A DNA stretch of 64,000 nt from Salvia splendens (Eukaryota; Streptophyta; Magnoliopsida; Lamiales; Lamiaceae). Made by a program: the position numbers and the translations under genes. Location: assembly GCF_004379255.2 (NCBI RefSeq), contig NC_056050.1, forward strand, positions 17,353,514 through 17,417,513, written 5' to 3'. Below, piece by piece: positions 9,741 through 21,984 of the stretch (within the stretch, counting starts at the first letter, position 1; every line of letters starts with the position of its first letter). The notes beneath the pieces were generated by a model. The model was given only the letters and a program-made list of their open reading frames with translations, was not told the origin of the DNA and did no database searches.

Positions 9741-10423
9741 ATTTTAACTTTTATTATACTTTCTCATTTTATTCGATTCTTTTTTATATTTTTTTTCTAT
9801 AAACATGTTTATGTTTATTTGATAATATAAATTTAAGATAAAAAATAGACTAATTTATAACGTTAATGTTCTGAAGCTAAAATATAATATTAAAGACTCA
9901 AAGCTATCAAATTAATATTATGAACCAATCAAAAAATGATCACATACACCAAAAATAAACGTTAATCATAATATTAATAGCAAAGTTTGTGGAAACTGAA
10001 AATATGATCCTACGTACCCATATACCAATTTTAACTGCGACAACAAATACCGAGATTTAGTACTCCGATATTATTTGCTTCTTTCAGTTTCTATTTAGTA
10101 ATAGTACTTTTTAAGATAGAAATATAGATCTACTATATTCCGACTTAAATTTGTTTCTCATATTTTAGAATTGTGCTTGGGCAAAAAATTGTGCTTGCTG
10201 CACAGTATATTGTTATTTTCCTCAAGTATATTTCCAGAATAAAAAAATTGAGTGATTGTATAAAATAGTTTTCTATGTAATCCATATCATGTGGAGACAA
10301 TTAGAACTTCAGATTTGCAGTAGGGCCAAACATATAAGGTGCTTCACTTTCTCTCATTTAGTCAAGTTGCCTCTTTTATTTGGCGCTATGTGATCTTGTA
10401 ATTTAATTCTATTTATAATATTA
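9741..10423. other. AT-rich intergenic sequence
   Basis: No open reading frame, terminal repeat or gene motif recognised between the SINE-like head and the MITE. Confidence 0.5.
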
Positions 10424-10657
10424 CTCCCTCCGTTCCGGATAATTCGTCTCACTTTGACCGGGCACGAGTTTTAAGAAATGTAATGAAAAGTGAGTTGAAA
10501 AAGTTAGTGGAATGTGAGTCATACTTTTATATAATAGTTTTATAATAAAATGTGAGTACGAATGAGTTAGTGGAAAATGTTAAAAAGTGAAATGTGACAA
10601 ATTATGTGGGACGGACTGAAATGGAAAAATGAGACAAATTATTCGGGACGGAGGGAG
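10424..10657. mobile_element. Stowaway-like MITE
   Basis: CTCCCTCCGTTCCGGATAAT at the left pairs with ATTATTCGGGACGGAGGGAG at the right. TA at 10422-10423 and 10658-10659. 234 bp, non-coding. Confidence 0.88.
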
Positions 10658-10810
10658 TATTATCTTGTGATTCAAATGTATTTGTGTTATATATTCCTAA
10701 ACAAAATTTATGTTAAATATACAACTACTATTATTTAAATATAAATATTAAATAAGATATACTATTATGTATCACCATTGATATATACATATATCACCGT
10801 TGAAGATTAC

Positions 10811-11020
10811 GATTCCCTATGTCCAAAAAAATAGTCTAATTTATAGACAACTAGAATTTTAATAAGAAATTAGTAAAGTAAGAGGAAGTAAAAAAAGTAA
10901 GTAAAGTAAGAGAACTATGAGTAATGGTAAGTAAAATATGGGAGGGATGAGCAAAAGAGGATAAAGTGTAAGAGATAAACTTTCTATTTTTAGAAATGAG
11001 ACTATTTTGTTTGGATTTTA
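10811..11020. mobile_element. Degenerate CTCC-type MITE
   Basis: TTCCCTATGTCCAAAAAAAT at the left followed by AGTCTAATTT; the right end carries AATGAGACTATTTTGTTTGG. The ends pair imperfectly. Confidence 0.45.
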
Positions 11021-11626
11021 TTTTTTTTTTGGATTTCCAATTTCATTTTATAGGAAAATTCAATTTGATTTAGATAAAAAATTGAAACGAAAACTGGATG
11101 CTCACCCCCTAGAGAGGCAATGACTTTGGTCTCTTCGAACCACTACTAGAATCCTCAAAACCCCCACATCAGGGTTGGCATGGAGAATTGTCTAAACCTT
11201 CTCAAACTTGAACATTTTTTAGTTCATAACCGAAGAAAGTCTCATTCGCCTGTTTGGCGAATATGATGACAACTATGGTCGTTCGGCCACATCTAATAAT
11301 TAGTAGTAGTGCTGACAAATATAGAGCTTGTGTAGAAGATTAACATCATTTTATACTTTGTGTCGTAGCAGTGGGGTGCCCTAAGGGACGCCCTAAAGCC
11401 CGCCCTATGCACCGCCACGTCAGCATTTTATCCTCCTACCATTCCAGCTGCAGTGGGGCGCCCTATAAGCCGCCCTAAAGGCCGCCCTATAAGTTTCACT
11501 ATTGTTTTGTTAATTAATTTAAATGTTTTCAAATATGTCAATGCAAAATAATTAAAAACGGCAAATCTTACATTGATTAAAAAAAAAGTTTTACACGAGT
11601 TAGAAATGAAAAAAAAATTGACTACT
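11021..11626. other. Harbinger-flanking non-coding sequence
   Basis: Contains two related blocks, GCAGTGGGGTGCCCTAAGGG near 11370 and GCAGTGGGGCGCCCTATAAG near 11451, typical of the subterminal regions of Harbinger relatives. No gene seen. Confidence 0.4.
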
Positions 11627-12702
11627 CTACAAAAGTCCCAACTTGCGGCGCAGCTCATCGATCATCCCTTGGAGGTATTCGGCTTTGGCCGGGTCCTGAC
11701 ATTGCATGAGGGCGTTGTGCATGTCCAACTATGTCCTCCGGTTGGCGGCCGTTGCCAACTCCGCGTAGGCAAGTGCCGCCAGGGTCAGGGTCGGGGTCGG
11801 GATCGGGATCGGTGATGGGGGGTGGCCGCGGCTTACGAGGAGGATGTCGCCTTCGCCTTCCCCTTTCCCTTGTTCTTCGCAGCCTTGACGCCAATTGGAC
11901 ATCGGGAAGACATCGGTGTGCCGGAACTCTCCTCCTCCTCGTACATCATTCGGTTGAGGTCCACCGGATATGCGCTGCTTTCGCTGCTTGTGTAAGCACC
12001 GGCTTCGGTGGTCCTCGTCCTCTTTGGCGCAGCCGATGGCAGAATCCCGCCATGGAACTTCTGTTTATCCTTCAAGAGCGCCCAGATGTTGAAATGCTTG
12101 AAGTCGTCGTACATTGACTGGTACGACAACAACGCTCTATCGTGCACATTGCTCAAGCTCTCGCCGCTTCCCTGCTCCCACGAGCACTTCTCGTACTCCA
12201 CCGAGAACAGGTTGACTTGCTTATTCACCTGATCCCAGTGCTTACGGAGCTGCTCCCTATGGCACTTGTACGCGCTCGGCGGCTTCGCCTCATTGTAGCA
12301 CTCGACGATGCGCTTCGAGTACGCAAACTGCTTTTGGTTGTTCGCGAATACTGGGTCCTCCGAAATATCCACCCAACACCTCGCCAAGACGAGGGTTTCA
12401 TTCGGTTGGTAGTTCGTCCTTCCGGGGGTGTACTCTTCATTCGTTTCCAGAGGTGGCACCTTGTACGCCTGGTGCCGGTTCCGCTTCTTTCTGGCGGGGG
12501 CGGGGGCGGCGCGACGGGAAGGGGCGACGGGGCAAGTTGGAGACGGCTCCATGTCAGACAGACCGTACGAATACGTACTGAATTCAGGATCGTACTGCGT
12601 GTTAGAGTCGAACGACCGATATTCGTCAGGGTCTGTACCCAGCCAACGTGCGCCACCCCCAAACATCGGACTATTCAGACTTGGGTATTCACCGGAATCC
12701 AT
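11627..12702 (-). pseudogene. PIF/Harbinger ORF1 (Myb/SANT-like DNA-binding protein), broken
   Basis: Second protein of PIF/Harbinger transposons, often annotated in plants as glutathione S-transferase T3-like or NAM-associated; it helps the transposase enter the nucleus and bind DNA. The ATG at 12702 begins MDSGEYPSLNSPMFG and an open frame continues for 289 residues to 11833. The Myb/SANT-like trihelix region is near residues 108-190 (NETLVLARCWVDISEDPVF, then YKCHREQLRKHW). After the KGKGKAKA run the frame breaks: the conserved tail (LAALAYAELATAANRR, then AEYLQGMIDELRRKL) is in another frame down to a stop at 11627-11629 and carries one in-frame TAG. So it is a pseudogene with one frameshift and one nonsense change. 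A TATA-like TATATAAAT lies near 12770-12778 on this strand. No transposase is linked to it. Confidence 0.82.
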
Positions 12703-12990
12703 TTTATAGTATAATTTGAGTGTGGAAAAGTGAATGGAAAGGTTACTAATGAAGGTGGGGTAGGGGGTATTTATATAAATAAATTTTTCAGAATTAAAAA
12801 ATAAAAATAAAAATAAAAACGCGTTGCATCGTCCGCGTCGCCCACAGTAGGCGGACGATTCATCCGCGGACGATCTATAGGGAGCGGACAATGCATCGGG
12901 CATCGTCCGCGCACCCACAGTGGGCAGACGATGGTGCGCCCGAAGCATCAGGCGGCCTATCATCCGCCCCATTGTTTTTGGCGGATCGGG

Positions 12991-13700
12991 TCCTCCGAGA
13001 CGATGACGAAGATGAGCGCCAACATCTTCGTCTCCTAAATCAAGTACTTTTTGCTACATCCCTCTGCAGTAGTGGAAACCATCTTTTTCCCCTTTCTTTT
13101 TGCTACAGTGACCAAAGGTTCCATGTCATACTTCGTTGTCTTCTACATTCACCCTGACTCTTGAAGGGGCTATCATTTTACCCCATCAACAAATAAGACA
13201 AAATATTATGTCTCAACGTTCTAACTCCCTGGTCTAGTAAGATCCCAATTCCTTTAACGGACATAATTGTTGGCATGTAATTGTGTATTTGGGTCGAGAT
13301 TGATTTAAGATAATAGGCCTTGAATAATGAAGTCAAATATGTTTGAGATGAAATTGAAAATAAATATTTATGTATTTACTATAAGTGTAAATTAAAATTA
13401 AAAATCAATAAATTCACATCCCACCCCAACCCACTTTCAGTGTGGTCTAGCGGACTGCAATGCAGCCACTGATTGCTCTAGACTACCACCAAGGAGCGGT
13501 CTAGATCTCCATCGCGACTCTACATCCGGTTCTATCCCCCACCCACTTACACGGGGACTGGAGCGTAGCACCACTTTGCGTTCAATCACATTTGAGTTAT
13601 CAATAATGAATGTTGAATCTAAAAAATTGACTAGTACACTTAACTCAATCGAGTTTTTATTGAAGCCTTCCGTAGTGTATCAAGAGAATTCTAATACTCC
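12991..13700. other. Intergenic, no recognised gene
   Basis: Includes a GC-richer patch at 13440-13580 with the word GTCTAG repeated in both orientations. No coding or clear terminal repeats recognised. Confidence 0.45.
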
Positions 13701-15663
13701 ATCGTCCGTAGAGGTCCCCAAACCGAACTGAACCGGCCCGGAACCGTCACCGGCGGTTCCGAACCGGAACCGGAACCGTCGGCGACGGTTCGAACCGTGA
13801 TCGGAACCGCCGGTTCCACCGGGCCGGTTCAGGTTTCAATTTCATGCGAACCGTAACCGGTGGTTTTGAACCGTCGGTTTCGTCGAAACCGCCGGTTCTG
13901 AACCGGCGGTTCGATGGTTCCCGACAACTTTTCAAGCCTATTTCCGACCTATCCCTAGCCTTTTCAGAAACTGGATCAGAAACCGCCGATTTTCGTCAGA
14001 AACCGTTGACGAAACCGGTTTTAAAAATTTTGAAATTTTGATTTTTTTTTTATTTAATCACATTTTTCCCCTGTAAATACCCCCCTCCTCTTCATTTCTA
14101 CTCACCCCATTCTTGTGTTAACAAGTCTTTCTCTTCTCAATCTCAATTTCTCTATTCTCCATCTTCATTCTCTCTAATTGCTCAAGTTGTTTACATTATT
14201 TGCGCTCATAATTTACTCACGTTGTTCACGTTATCATATTAACACAATCACACTATTCTCTATTCTCCACTTTCAATTTCCATAAATATCATGTCTGCAT
14301 CTCGTCATGGTGGTGATCGGGGCAAGGGAATTGCCCAAGATCAAAGTGATACTCGTCGTCGACGTGCCCCTACTAGAGCACAAGTTGCGGAGGAGGTGGG
14401 AAGGCGAGCCGCTCTTCGAGCGCAAGTAAGTTCTAATATGTTTTTGTTTTTTGTTAATTCATTTTTATTAAATTCATAATTTCATTTTTTAACATCTATG
14501 TGTCTATGTGTTTTATTTTTGTGTTAGTATTTTTACTTAATTGTATAATTTTCGTAGGAGGAAGAAGATCGAAATGCAGCCTTTTTACTTGCCCTCGCCG
14601 ACGACCAACAAGGGGGCCATTCACATTTGGCTTCGCATTTCGAATACGATGTGAATTTATCATCGAACGAAGGAGATGATGGATCGCATCAATTCCCCTC
14701 TTCTAGCGCCGACCAAGTTGGCGAAAATGATGAGGAGGCCGATGCTCCTCCTCCTTAAAGAAGAAGATGCCTCTAAAGTTGAAATCCGATATTTTCACCA
14801 AACATTACAAGAAGGTCCCGGTGGAAATTCCAAATCCTAATGATCCGACCATTACCGTCGAGACAAGTGAGTTCAAAACATATTGTAACTATTGCGAGAA
14901 AGTCTATCTATTTGGAACCGGTGGCGGATATGGTACTCTCCATCGCCATTTGAAGGTAAAACATCCCGTGAAATATGAGCATACTAAGTCCTAAAGCTAA
15001 ATAAACTTCCCGGCCGGCTCATCATCTCAAACAGATACGCCTCTATTTTAATATGATCCAAAAAATGTTACCGATGCTATGGTAAGATGGGTGGCAATGA
15101 AGCATTTGCCGTTTAATTTTTTTATGACAAAAAATATGAAGTTACTATGCAAACCGCATTTAATGTTGCTACAAAAAGAATTCCCCCCTCAACTGCTCAA
15201 AGATCTAACAACCGACAGTTTTTTGATAAAAAAAAGAGAAGTTGTAAAATTTTTATCTAACTTGGGACACAAAGTTAATATTTGCTCTGATATGTGGACG
15301 GATTCTTTCTAGAGAAATTCTTATATGTGAATTTCATGTCATTTTATAGATAATAGTTGGAGTATAAATAAACGTTTAATTGGTTTTAGACAATTTCCTT
15401 CACCACACACCGCACAAGCAATTGCATCTTTAATTATTCAAGTTTTCAATGATTATGATTTATGCAATAACATATTTTCGGTTGGTTTTGATAACGCAAC
15501 CGCTAACACTGCAAGTATACCCGAATTAATTGCGGCTTGCTCCCAGGGTGATAAGTGGTAAGTATTTTCACCAACGATGTATATGTTATATTTTAAATTT
15601 ATGTGTACAAGATGATTTGTCTTTATAGCAAAGACATATTCAACCTATTACAATAGCTGTATC

Positions 15664-16172
15664 CTTGATCCACTGGAAGCCTCATATTGGCAAGGCGTGG
15701 AAGAAGTATTGCCATTCGAAGAAAGTAAGGTACACAACTTTTACTTTAGATGTGTCTACTAGATGGAACTCTACATATGATATATTGCATTCTACATTAG
15801 ATCATATAGAATATTTGGTTGATTTTTATAGAACTTTCCCTGTATATGATTTATATCTAACCTCTTCTTGTTGGGATCAAAGCATGAGTTTATTTAAATT
15901 ATTCAAAGGTTTTAGAAATGCCACCGTTGAGTTATCGGGTGTGTATTATTGCACACCCGTTCGTGTTTTAGAACATTCCATGCATATATCACTTGGTTTT
16001 AAAACTGCAATGAAAAAATTCAGCAAATAATCATGAATTAATGTGTGTTTTATATTATATGGTTGAAAAATGGCTTAAGTATTTCAATGAGATCCCAACG
16101 GTTTTTTTGCTTGCAAAAGTTTTGTATCCAAAATGGAGACTAGTTGGTACTTTAAAAATTTTAGAATTTTAT
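15664..16172 (+). repeat. Duplicated transposase segment, copy 1
   Basis: About 509 bp starting CTTGATCCACTGGAAGCCTC, repeated at 17587-18095 with roughly 14 differences by eye. It ends exactly where an LTR-like sequence begins. Confidence 0.9.
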
Positions 16173-17586
16173 TGTTAGGGTTTTGTATACTAGAAATCAC
16201 CTTTCGAGTGATTAGATACTGTAAAACTCTACTTGTTATTTCCCAATGAATAAAACAGATTATTTTTGTCATAATGTTGTTATGTTTTACATTTAATGGT
16301 TGTTTATTGCATATTTAAATGTATAGTAGACCGGTTGTGGGCGTCGTCCACTTTAAGGTAACACGGTCAGTTCTGAACAAAGAAAAAAAAGAATTTCACA
16401 ACCCAGATAGGCCTAGACTACCTATCGTGAAAGGTTGCAATGTCAGTCCGATTATTTCTAAGCCTTATTGAAATAAGATAATGTTGGTGTGGTATAGCAC
16501 TGAATGGATCTAACAGCAAGACGAGTCTTTATGCTATCTACTGAAAGACGAGGTCTTGATAATAATTTCTTAATCAATGTACGTTAGCATTGAGCATATG
16601 ATATTGAGTATCTACTACTTTGACTTACCAAAGGTGCGGGTTTTTCGTAACCCAACGATCCAGGTATATTGGGTAGTGGTGATCATTATCTAGCGGTGCT
16701 AGGATTGCTATTACGTTGAATCGTGCGCGAGGAGAGTCTCGTTTGATAACATCCACAAGAGGAGCTCGAAACAAGGTTTTATTGTTCGGAACCTAGCTAG
16801 TTGGAGTTTGATTACTCTATGAATAATAAATAAGAGTTTCATGCTAAGTCCACTCTTGGAGATTAAACATGTTGATTAATTAAGTCCATAGCAGACATTA
16901 ATTAATTAATGGATGTTTCTATCTTAAGCACGGGAAATGAATTGAACGCAAATAAAGGAAACTCGAATTACTTGTAATTTCGGATTTGGAAAGGCAGTGC
17001 AATATTACTTCTGTAGTGGCTGCTTGTAATATTCCAATATAAGCTTATATTAAATTGTGGGTTTAATTTAATTAGTAAAAAGCTAATTGGGTGAGGCCTG
17101 ATCCAATTCTTCCTTAGATCCCTGACTGGGCCCAATTTGTAACTTAATATAAATAGGAGAATAAAGGAGACAGAAAATACTTTGACTTTTTTCTACATAA
17201 AAATTTCGTCCCCCTCTAGAGAGAGAGTTCGAAATTTGTGCCTCCTCCGTGAGCAGTTTCTGTCTTCTATTATTCGAGTCCTAGTACGTTGGTGAGATTT
17301 GCCCACACAAATATCAGCGTATAGTCCGGGACACCAGTCAGAAGATCCGAGGTCTTGTATTGAAGATCTTCACGTGGAGACGGAGCAAGCCATCATCGAT
17401 TCATGATTGAATCAACGAGGTAAATTGGCTAATTCCGTAGTAAGCATGTTTTAGGGATTTTATATGCTAAAGCATGTTTTAATTCAAGTTATGAGCATGA
17501 TACATGTGATAATTGCGCGAATAGAATTTGTCTGAATAATCTGCTAAATAGATCAAATTCATGTGATCGGAAATTCCTCCACGCTT
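16173..17586 (+). mobile_element. LTR fragment inside hAT element 2
   Basis: Starts TGTTAGGGTTTTGTATACTA directly after TTTTAT of the transposase sequence, contains a TATA-like ATATAAATAG at about 17147-17156 and transcript-leader-like sequence after it, and has no coding capacity. This is the layout of a copia-type LTR of about 1.4 kb. The right end lacks a visible CA terminus and runs straight into the second copy of the transposase segment, so it is truncated. Confidence 0.6.
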
Positions 17587-18095
17587 CTTGATCCACTGGA
17601 AGCCTCATATTGGCAAGGCGTGGAAGAAGTATTGCCATTCGAAGAAAGTAAGGTACACAACTTTTACTTTAGATGTGTCTACTAGATGGAACTCTACATA
17701 TGATATGTTGTATTCTACATTAGATCATATAGAATATTTGGTTGATTTTTATAGAACTTTCCATGTAGATGATTTATATCTAACCTCTTCTTGTTGGGAT
17801 CAAAGCATGAGTTTATTTAAATTATTCAATGATTTTAGAAATGCCACCGTTGAGTTATCGGGTGTGTATTATTGCACATCCGTTCGTGTTTTAGAACATT
17901 GTATGTATATATCACTTGGTTTTAAAACTGCAATGAAAAATTCCGCAAATAATCCTGAATTAATGTGTGTTTTATATTATATGGTTGAAAAATGGCTTAA
18001 GTATTTCAATGAGATCCCAACGGTTTTTTTGCTTGCAAAAGTTTTGGATCCAAAATGGAGACTAGTTGGTACTTTAAAAATTTTAGAATTTTATT
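17587..18095 (+). repeat. Duplicated transposase segment, copy 2
   Basis: Second copy of 15664-16172. Unlike copy 1 it continues uninterrupted into the rest of the transposase at TTTTATTAAAACAATTTGG, showing the unoccupied version of the LTR insertion site. Confidence 0.9.
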
Positions 18096-19007
18096 AAAAC
18101 AATTTGGCTTCAATTGATCTTGAACCACTCCGAGCTTTGCAATCGAATGAAGACGATGACAACAGCTACATAAACCTAGCCCAAACATTCCAAATAAACC
18201 TCCCCCACCTCCCAACCCTGCAAAGAAGTTTTGAGTTCGACTTGAGGGCTTTCTTTCACGATTACAAAGCCAAGTACAACAGTACCCACCAAGTGAGACC
18301 TAGACCCCCCCCCCCCCCCCCCCGTCCAACACATAACTTTGGCTTCTTCCAAGTTGATGACCCCGACGCCCAATCCCAATTGGCGGACCTATACGGCTAC
18401 AGCAGCGGAGGAAGGACGGCAAATTTGGCAAGTGAGTTAGATTTATATTTTGACTCACACTTTTCCTTCAATGATGAAGAAGGAGGTCTCATTCCCCAAC
18501 AAATCGACGTCCTAGATTGGTGGGGATCACACTAGAAAGATTTTCCCATCCTTGCATCAATTGCCAAGGAGATCTTTTCGGTTCCGGCTTTCATTGTCGC
18601 CGTCGAGTCCGCCTTTAGTGTTGGAGGCAACGTCTTGGATGACAGAAGAAGTAGACTCACCGGGCAAAACATGGAAGCCACCATGTTACTTGATTATTGG
18701 TGCTCCGCCGAAATTAGAGACCAAGAACCGGATTGGGACAATCAAGTAGTACAACCAGACCAAGACTACTTCCCCGACGAATAAGAGTAGGCTAATTCCT
18801 CCGATCAAGCCAAATATGTAAGAAAGGTAAGAGAACTACGTGGACTTTGATTCCAAAATGCAATTGAGCATTGAGGATACATAGGCATCTCAACTTAAAT
18901 TTTAAATTTAAGTTGAGCTCAAGTCCTTTTCTTTTATTTCTTTTTTCTCCAATTTGTTTCGAATATGTAATTTGTAAATTGTAATCAAGACTTTAAATCT
19001 TTTGTAA

Positions 19008-19100
19008 TTTATAATTTTTAAGTTGTAATTTGTAAATTTTAAGTTGTAATTTGTAAATTTGAAATTGTAATTTGTAATTTTAAAGTTGTAATTTGTATCA
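19008..19100. repeat. AT-rich tandem repeat (~20-bp unit)
   Basis: Four to five copies of a unit like AAGTTGTAATTTGTAAATTT in the 3' part of hAT element 2. Confidence 0.7.
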
Positions 19101-19206
19101 ATAAAATTGCATTTGTACATCACATTATTCTAATTTTATTTATGCAAGTATATTTACATTTTTTACTTTAATTACAATGTTAACAAAGAAAAATAAAAAA
19201 ATTCCA

Positions 19207-19396
19207 TGAACCGCCGAACCGGCCGAACCGCCCCGGAACCGGATAGGAACCGGCGGTTCCGACGGTTGAGATGAACCACCGGTTCACGGTTCAGGAACCG
19301 GAACCGTCAAACCTAGGATGGGCCGGTTCTGGTTCAAGATTTTCTTGAATCGGAACCGGCGGTTCCGAACCGTGAACCAACGGTTCCCGAACCGTG
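19207..19396. repeat. GGTTCCGG subterminal array, right end of hAT element 2
   Basis: Same motif family as in element 1 (GAACCGGCGGTTCC and variants), more diverged. The matching left array is at about 13728-14030. Confidence 0.8.
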
Positions 19397-19514
19397 GTGA
19401 CGTCTAATCATCCCTTTCTAGATGTCCGCCTTCTATATTTGAAAATAAATTCATCTGTCATCTCTCCTCATTAAAGTATTCAACTAAATTTTTATCTCTT
19501 CTTACTCCACCTAA

Positions 19515-21522
19515 GAGCATCCCCATCAGTGCTCTTGCCAACGAGCACGGATGTGGGCCCGGACCCACTTTTACTCCCTGCTCTTAGGCAAGAGCACAAC
19601 ACCCACATACGTGCTCTTCCGCAACAAGCTCAAGGGTTCCACCATTCTATTATTCAATTTAAATAAAAATATTTCCACAAAATTAAAATGCATTAAAAAT
19701 ATCCAGAATACTATTACAAATTACAAAAAAAATTAAAAATTACATAATTAATATCCTAAAAATTAAAAAGTACATAATTAAATTCATAAAATTAAAAAAA
19801 AAACCCACTACTCGTGGCCGAATTTCGCCCAAATATGTTTGATTAGGTCTTCTTGTAGCTCAATGTGGGCTCGGGTATCGCGCATTGTGTTCCTTGTTTC
19901 GATCCTCTCGCCCACCGTAGTATGCACACCTCGGTGTGCGAGAGACCTCGCGGTTGAGCTTCCGGCTTCATCCTCGTCGTAAAAGCTAGCCGCCATCGGT
20001 CCTTCGTCAGCTATAATCATGTTGTGCAAAATAATACACGTGTACATGATGCCGGTGATATTTTTCACGTATCACAGGCGAGACGAGGCCTTCACAATGT
20101 TGAATCGGGCTTGAAGGACCCCAAAAGCTCTTTCGACATCTTTCCAAGCGGACTCTTGAAGCTGCGCAAAAAGAACCCGTCTCGGGTCTTGCGGGTTGCT
20201 GAGCGTCTTCACGAAAGTCGACCACCTTGGGTAGATACCATTGGCGAGATAGTAACCTATGTGGTATGCATTTCTGTTGACGGTGAAGTCGATCGCCGGT
20301 GCTACACCATTCAAAACATCATTGTAGAGTGGTGAAGAATAGAGCACGTTCAAGTCGTTGTTGGATCCGGCAATACCAAAATATGCATGCCAAATCCATA
20401 GGCGGTAGTCGACGACCGCTTCAAGGATAAGTGTTGGGCCGCCGCCTTTGTGGCCGCTTAAGTGTTGCCCCCTCCAAGCAGTCGGGCAATTCTTCCCCTC
20501 CAATGCATGCAGTCAATGCTGCCAAGCATACCGGGAAAACCATGGATTGTTTCGTGAAGACGAAGCAACCGTTGTCAATCATCGGTGGTGGGTGCCCGAA
20601 GGAATTCCTCACCGAAAGCTAAACGAACGCCGTCGCAAAATTTTTTAAGGTAAAATATTCCAGTTGACTCACCGACATGCAAATACTCGTCGAAGAGGTC
20701 AGCCGTTTGCCCAGTAGCAAGTTGTCGGATGGCACACGTAGACTTTTGCAGCGCCGAGAGACTTTGCCGACCGTTTGTGTCTGTACTTGTTTGAAAGTAT
20801 TCAACACGGGCAGGTAATGTGTTGACAATATGCATAAACAAGCGTTTTGACATGTGAAAATGGCGCCGAAAGTAATCTTTCAGAAACCGCGGCTGGTCGG
20901 AAAAATAGTCGGCAACGAGCCTTTCGTTGGCTCCCTCCCGGCCATGATGGATGTAGCGGCGAGTTGATCTAGTTGGTTGAGGAGGAGGGGCGGGGGTATT
21001 CGCGGTGACATATGCTTCATAGGCGGCACGATATTGTTCATAGTATTCTTGTTCTTCGCGCTCCGCTTCCGCAATGAGATTGGTGAAATCCATTTGAGAG
21101 GGTTTGAGTGAGAGAGGAAGATGTAGATAAGTTGTATGAAAAAATATGAATGAGAGATGAATGAGAGATGATTTGATGTGAAAAAATGGATGATAAATGT
21201 GTGTATTCATAGATGATTTTGGGAATAAAAAATAAAAAAAATCAAACCAGAAAAATGGTAAAAAAACGGCCATATTTTTAGGAATATGAAAATAATTTAT
21301 TTTAGATTTTTGGTATTATTTTCAATATTTTTTAAAAAATAAATTTTCAACGGAAATGCCGTTGGCCAATCAGAACGCGCCACGCCAGCTGCTCGCTGGC
21401 ACGGACGTGCTCGATGCATCGAGCAGCGCCACGTCAGTGGCAAGAGCGCAGCGGCGAGCAAGCGGTGTCGCGCCGCTGGCACGGACGGACGGACACCCGT
21501 CCACTCACCGCTGCGGATGCTC
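19515..21522 (-). mobile_element. PIF/Harbinger element with transposase gene
   Basis: 2.0 kb, left terminus GAGCATCCCCATCAGTG, right terminus (complement) GAGCATCCGCAGCGGTG. Exact TAA duplications at 19512-19514 and 21523-21525. The 3-bp TAA target and GAGCATCC ends are typical of PIF/Harbinger. It carries the transposase only; no Myb/SANT ORF1 is inside. Confidence 0.9.
19808..21093 (-). pseudogene. PIF/Harbinger DDE transposase (ALP1-like), lightly broken
   Basis: DDE-type nuclease of the Harbinger superfamily. The ATG at 21093 starts MDFTNLIAEAEREEQEYYEQ. In order: an N-terminal helical region with FLKDYFRRHFHMSKRLF near residues 68-84; the helix-turn-helix-like CAIRQLATGQTAD; PGMLGSIDCMHW with the first catalytic Asp (about 20500-20535); AYFGIAGSNNDLNVL with the second Asp; and ESAWKDVERAFGVLQARF with the Glu. 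All three acids are present. Three lesions break it: a TGA at 20575-20577, a single-base frameshift just after CMHW near 20500, and a TGA at 20072-20074 in place of the expected Trp. It ends at 19808. It was therefore probably active recently but cannot now make full-length protein. Confidence 0.9.
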
Positions 21523-21525
21523 TAA

Positions 21526-21984
21526 CAACTCATCCTAAAATCTTGTACCACCCAAGAGTGTGGACATCTTGAGTGGGATGGATGAAGTATTTGTTTTGAA
21601 ACATAGTCTCATTTTGTCATTTTTATTTCGAGTTCTTCGTGGTGTGGGCTTTAAATTTAAATAAATTTATTCAATGAAAAAAAGTTTGGATCCCACTGTT
21701 AAGTAATACTATTTCAATTATTTTTCTCTTTTTCTCTCGTACTTTACTAATTTCACTTTAATATTCGTGTTGCCACTAAAATCCATGTGTATAGGGGACC
21801 TATAAAGTTAAAACAAGATGACGATGAACAATAAATCAATATTAAAACCACATTTTACAAAAATAGAAAAAAAAGCATACTAATAACTTCTAATAGGTCC
21901 TAAACCGATTCTAAGAGTTAATTAATCACAGTAGGGGTGCGTTAGGAAGACACCACTCTTTAAAGTGACAACTTGACAACAATG
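21526..21984. other. Intergenic, no recognised feature
   Basis: AT-rich sequence between the Harbinger element and the minisatellite; nothing recognised. Confidence 0.5.

Larger units (their letters stand above)
9124..12990 (-). mobile_element. Decayed PIF/Harbinger-related sequence
   Basis: The left end GAGCATCCACAATGG preceded by TAA matches the Harbinger ends seen at 19515 (GAGCATCC, TAA duplication). GTCCG-rich blocks at 9155-9260 resemble blocks at 12825-12965. A Harbinger ORF1 pseudogene lies between. I cannot find the matching GGATGCTC right terminus, so the boundary is approximate and more than one element may be joined here. A second, different CAGTGGGGCGCCC end-like block sits at about 11370-11500. 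Confidence 0.45.
14291..18784 (+). pseudogene. hAT transposase pseudogene of element 2
   Basis: Exon 1 is 14291-14425 (MSASRHGGDRGKG..., 45 codons) with a GTAAG donor; exon 2 starts at 14558 after TTTCGTAG. Exon 2 hits an in-frame TAA at 14756. The BED finger (YCNYC, then RHLKVKHP) is readable from 14767, the core block CSDMWTDSF ends in a TAG near 15310, and FDNATANTAS lies near 15490. The C-terminal hAT block is at about 18500-18710 (DVLDWWGSH, stop, then VESAFSVGGNVLDDRRS) and the protein would end at 18784. Several stops and frameshifts, a duplicated segment and an inserted LTR fragment leave it non-functional. A run of about 16 cytosines (about 18307-18323) in a proline stretch suggests slippage. 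Confidence 0.88.
13709..19406 (+). mobile_element. Decayed hAT element 2, relative of element 1
   Basis: Left end TAGAGGTCCCCAAACCGAAC, right end (complement) TAGACGTCACCACGGTTCGG, each leading into a GGTTCCGG-type array (about 13728-14030 and 19207-19396). The flanking 8-mers ATCGTCCG (13701-13708) and ATCATCCC (19407-19414) match at six of eight positions, a worn target duplication. The order of parts, the transposase exon structure and the 3' CTACGTGG-GATTCC segment match element 1 on the opposite strand. It has gained an LTR fragment and an internal duplication. Confidence 0.85.

Noticed and set aside
12142..12714. 190-codon plus-strand frame opposite the Harbinger ORF1
   Set aside because: Shadow of the GC-rich ORF1 coding strand, which has a recognised domain.
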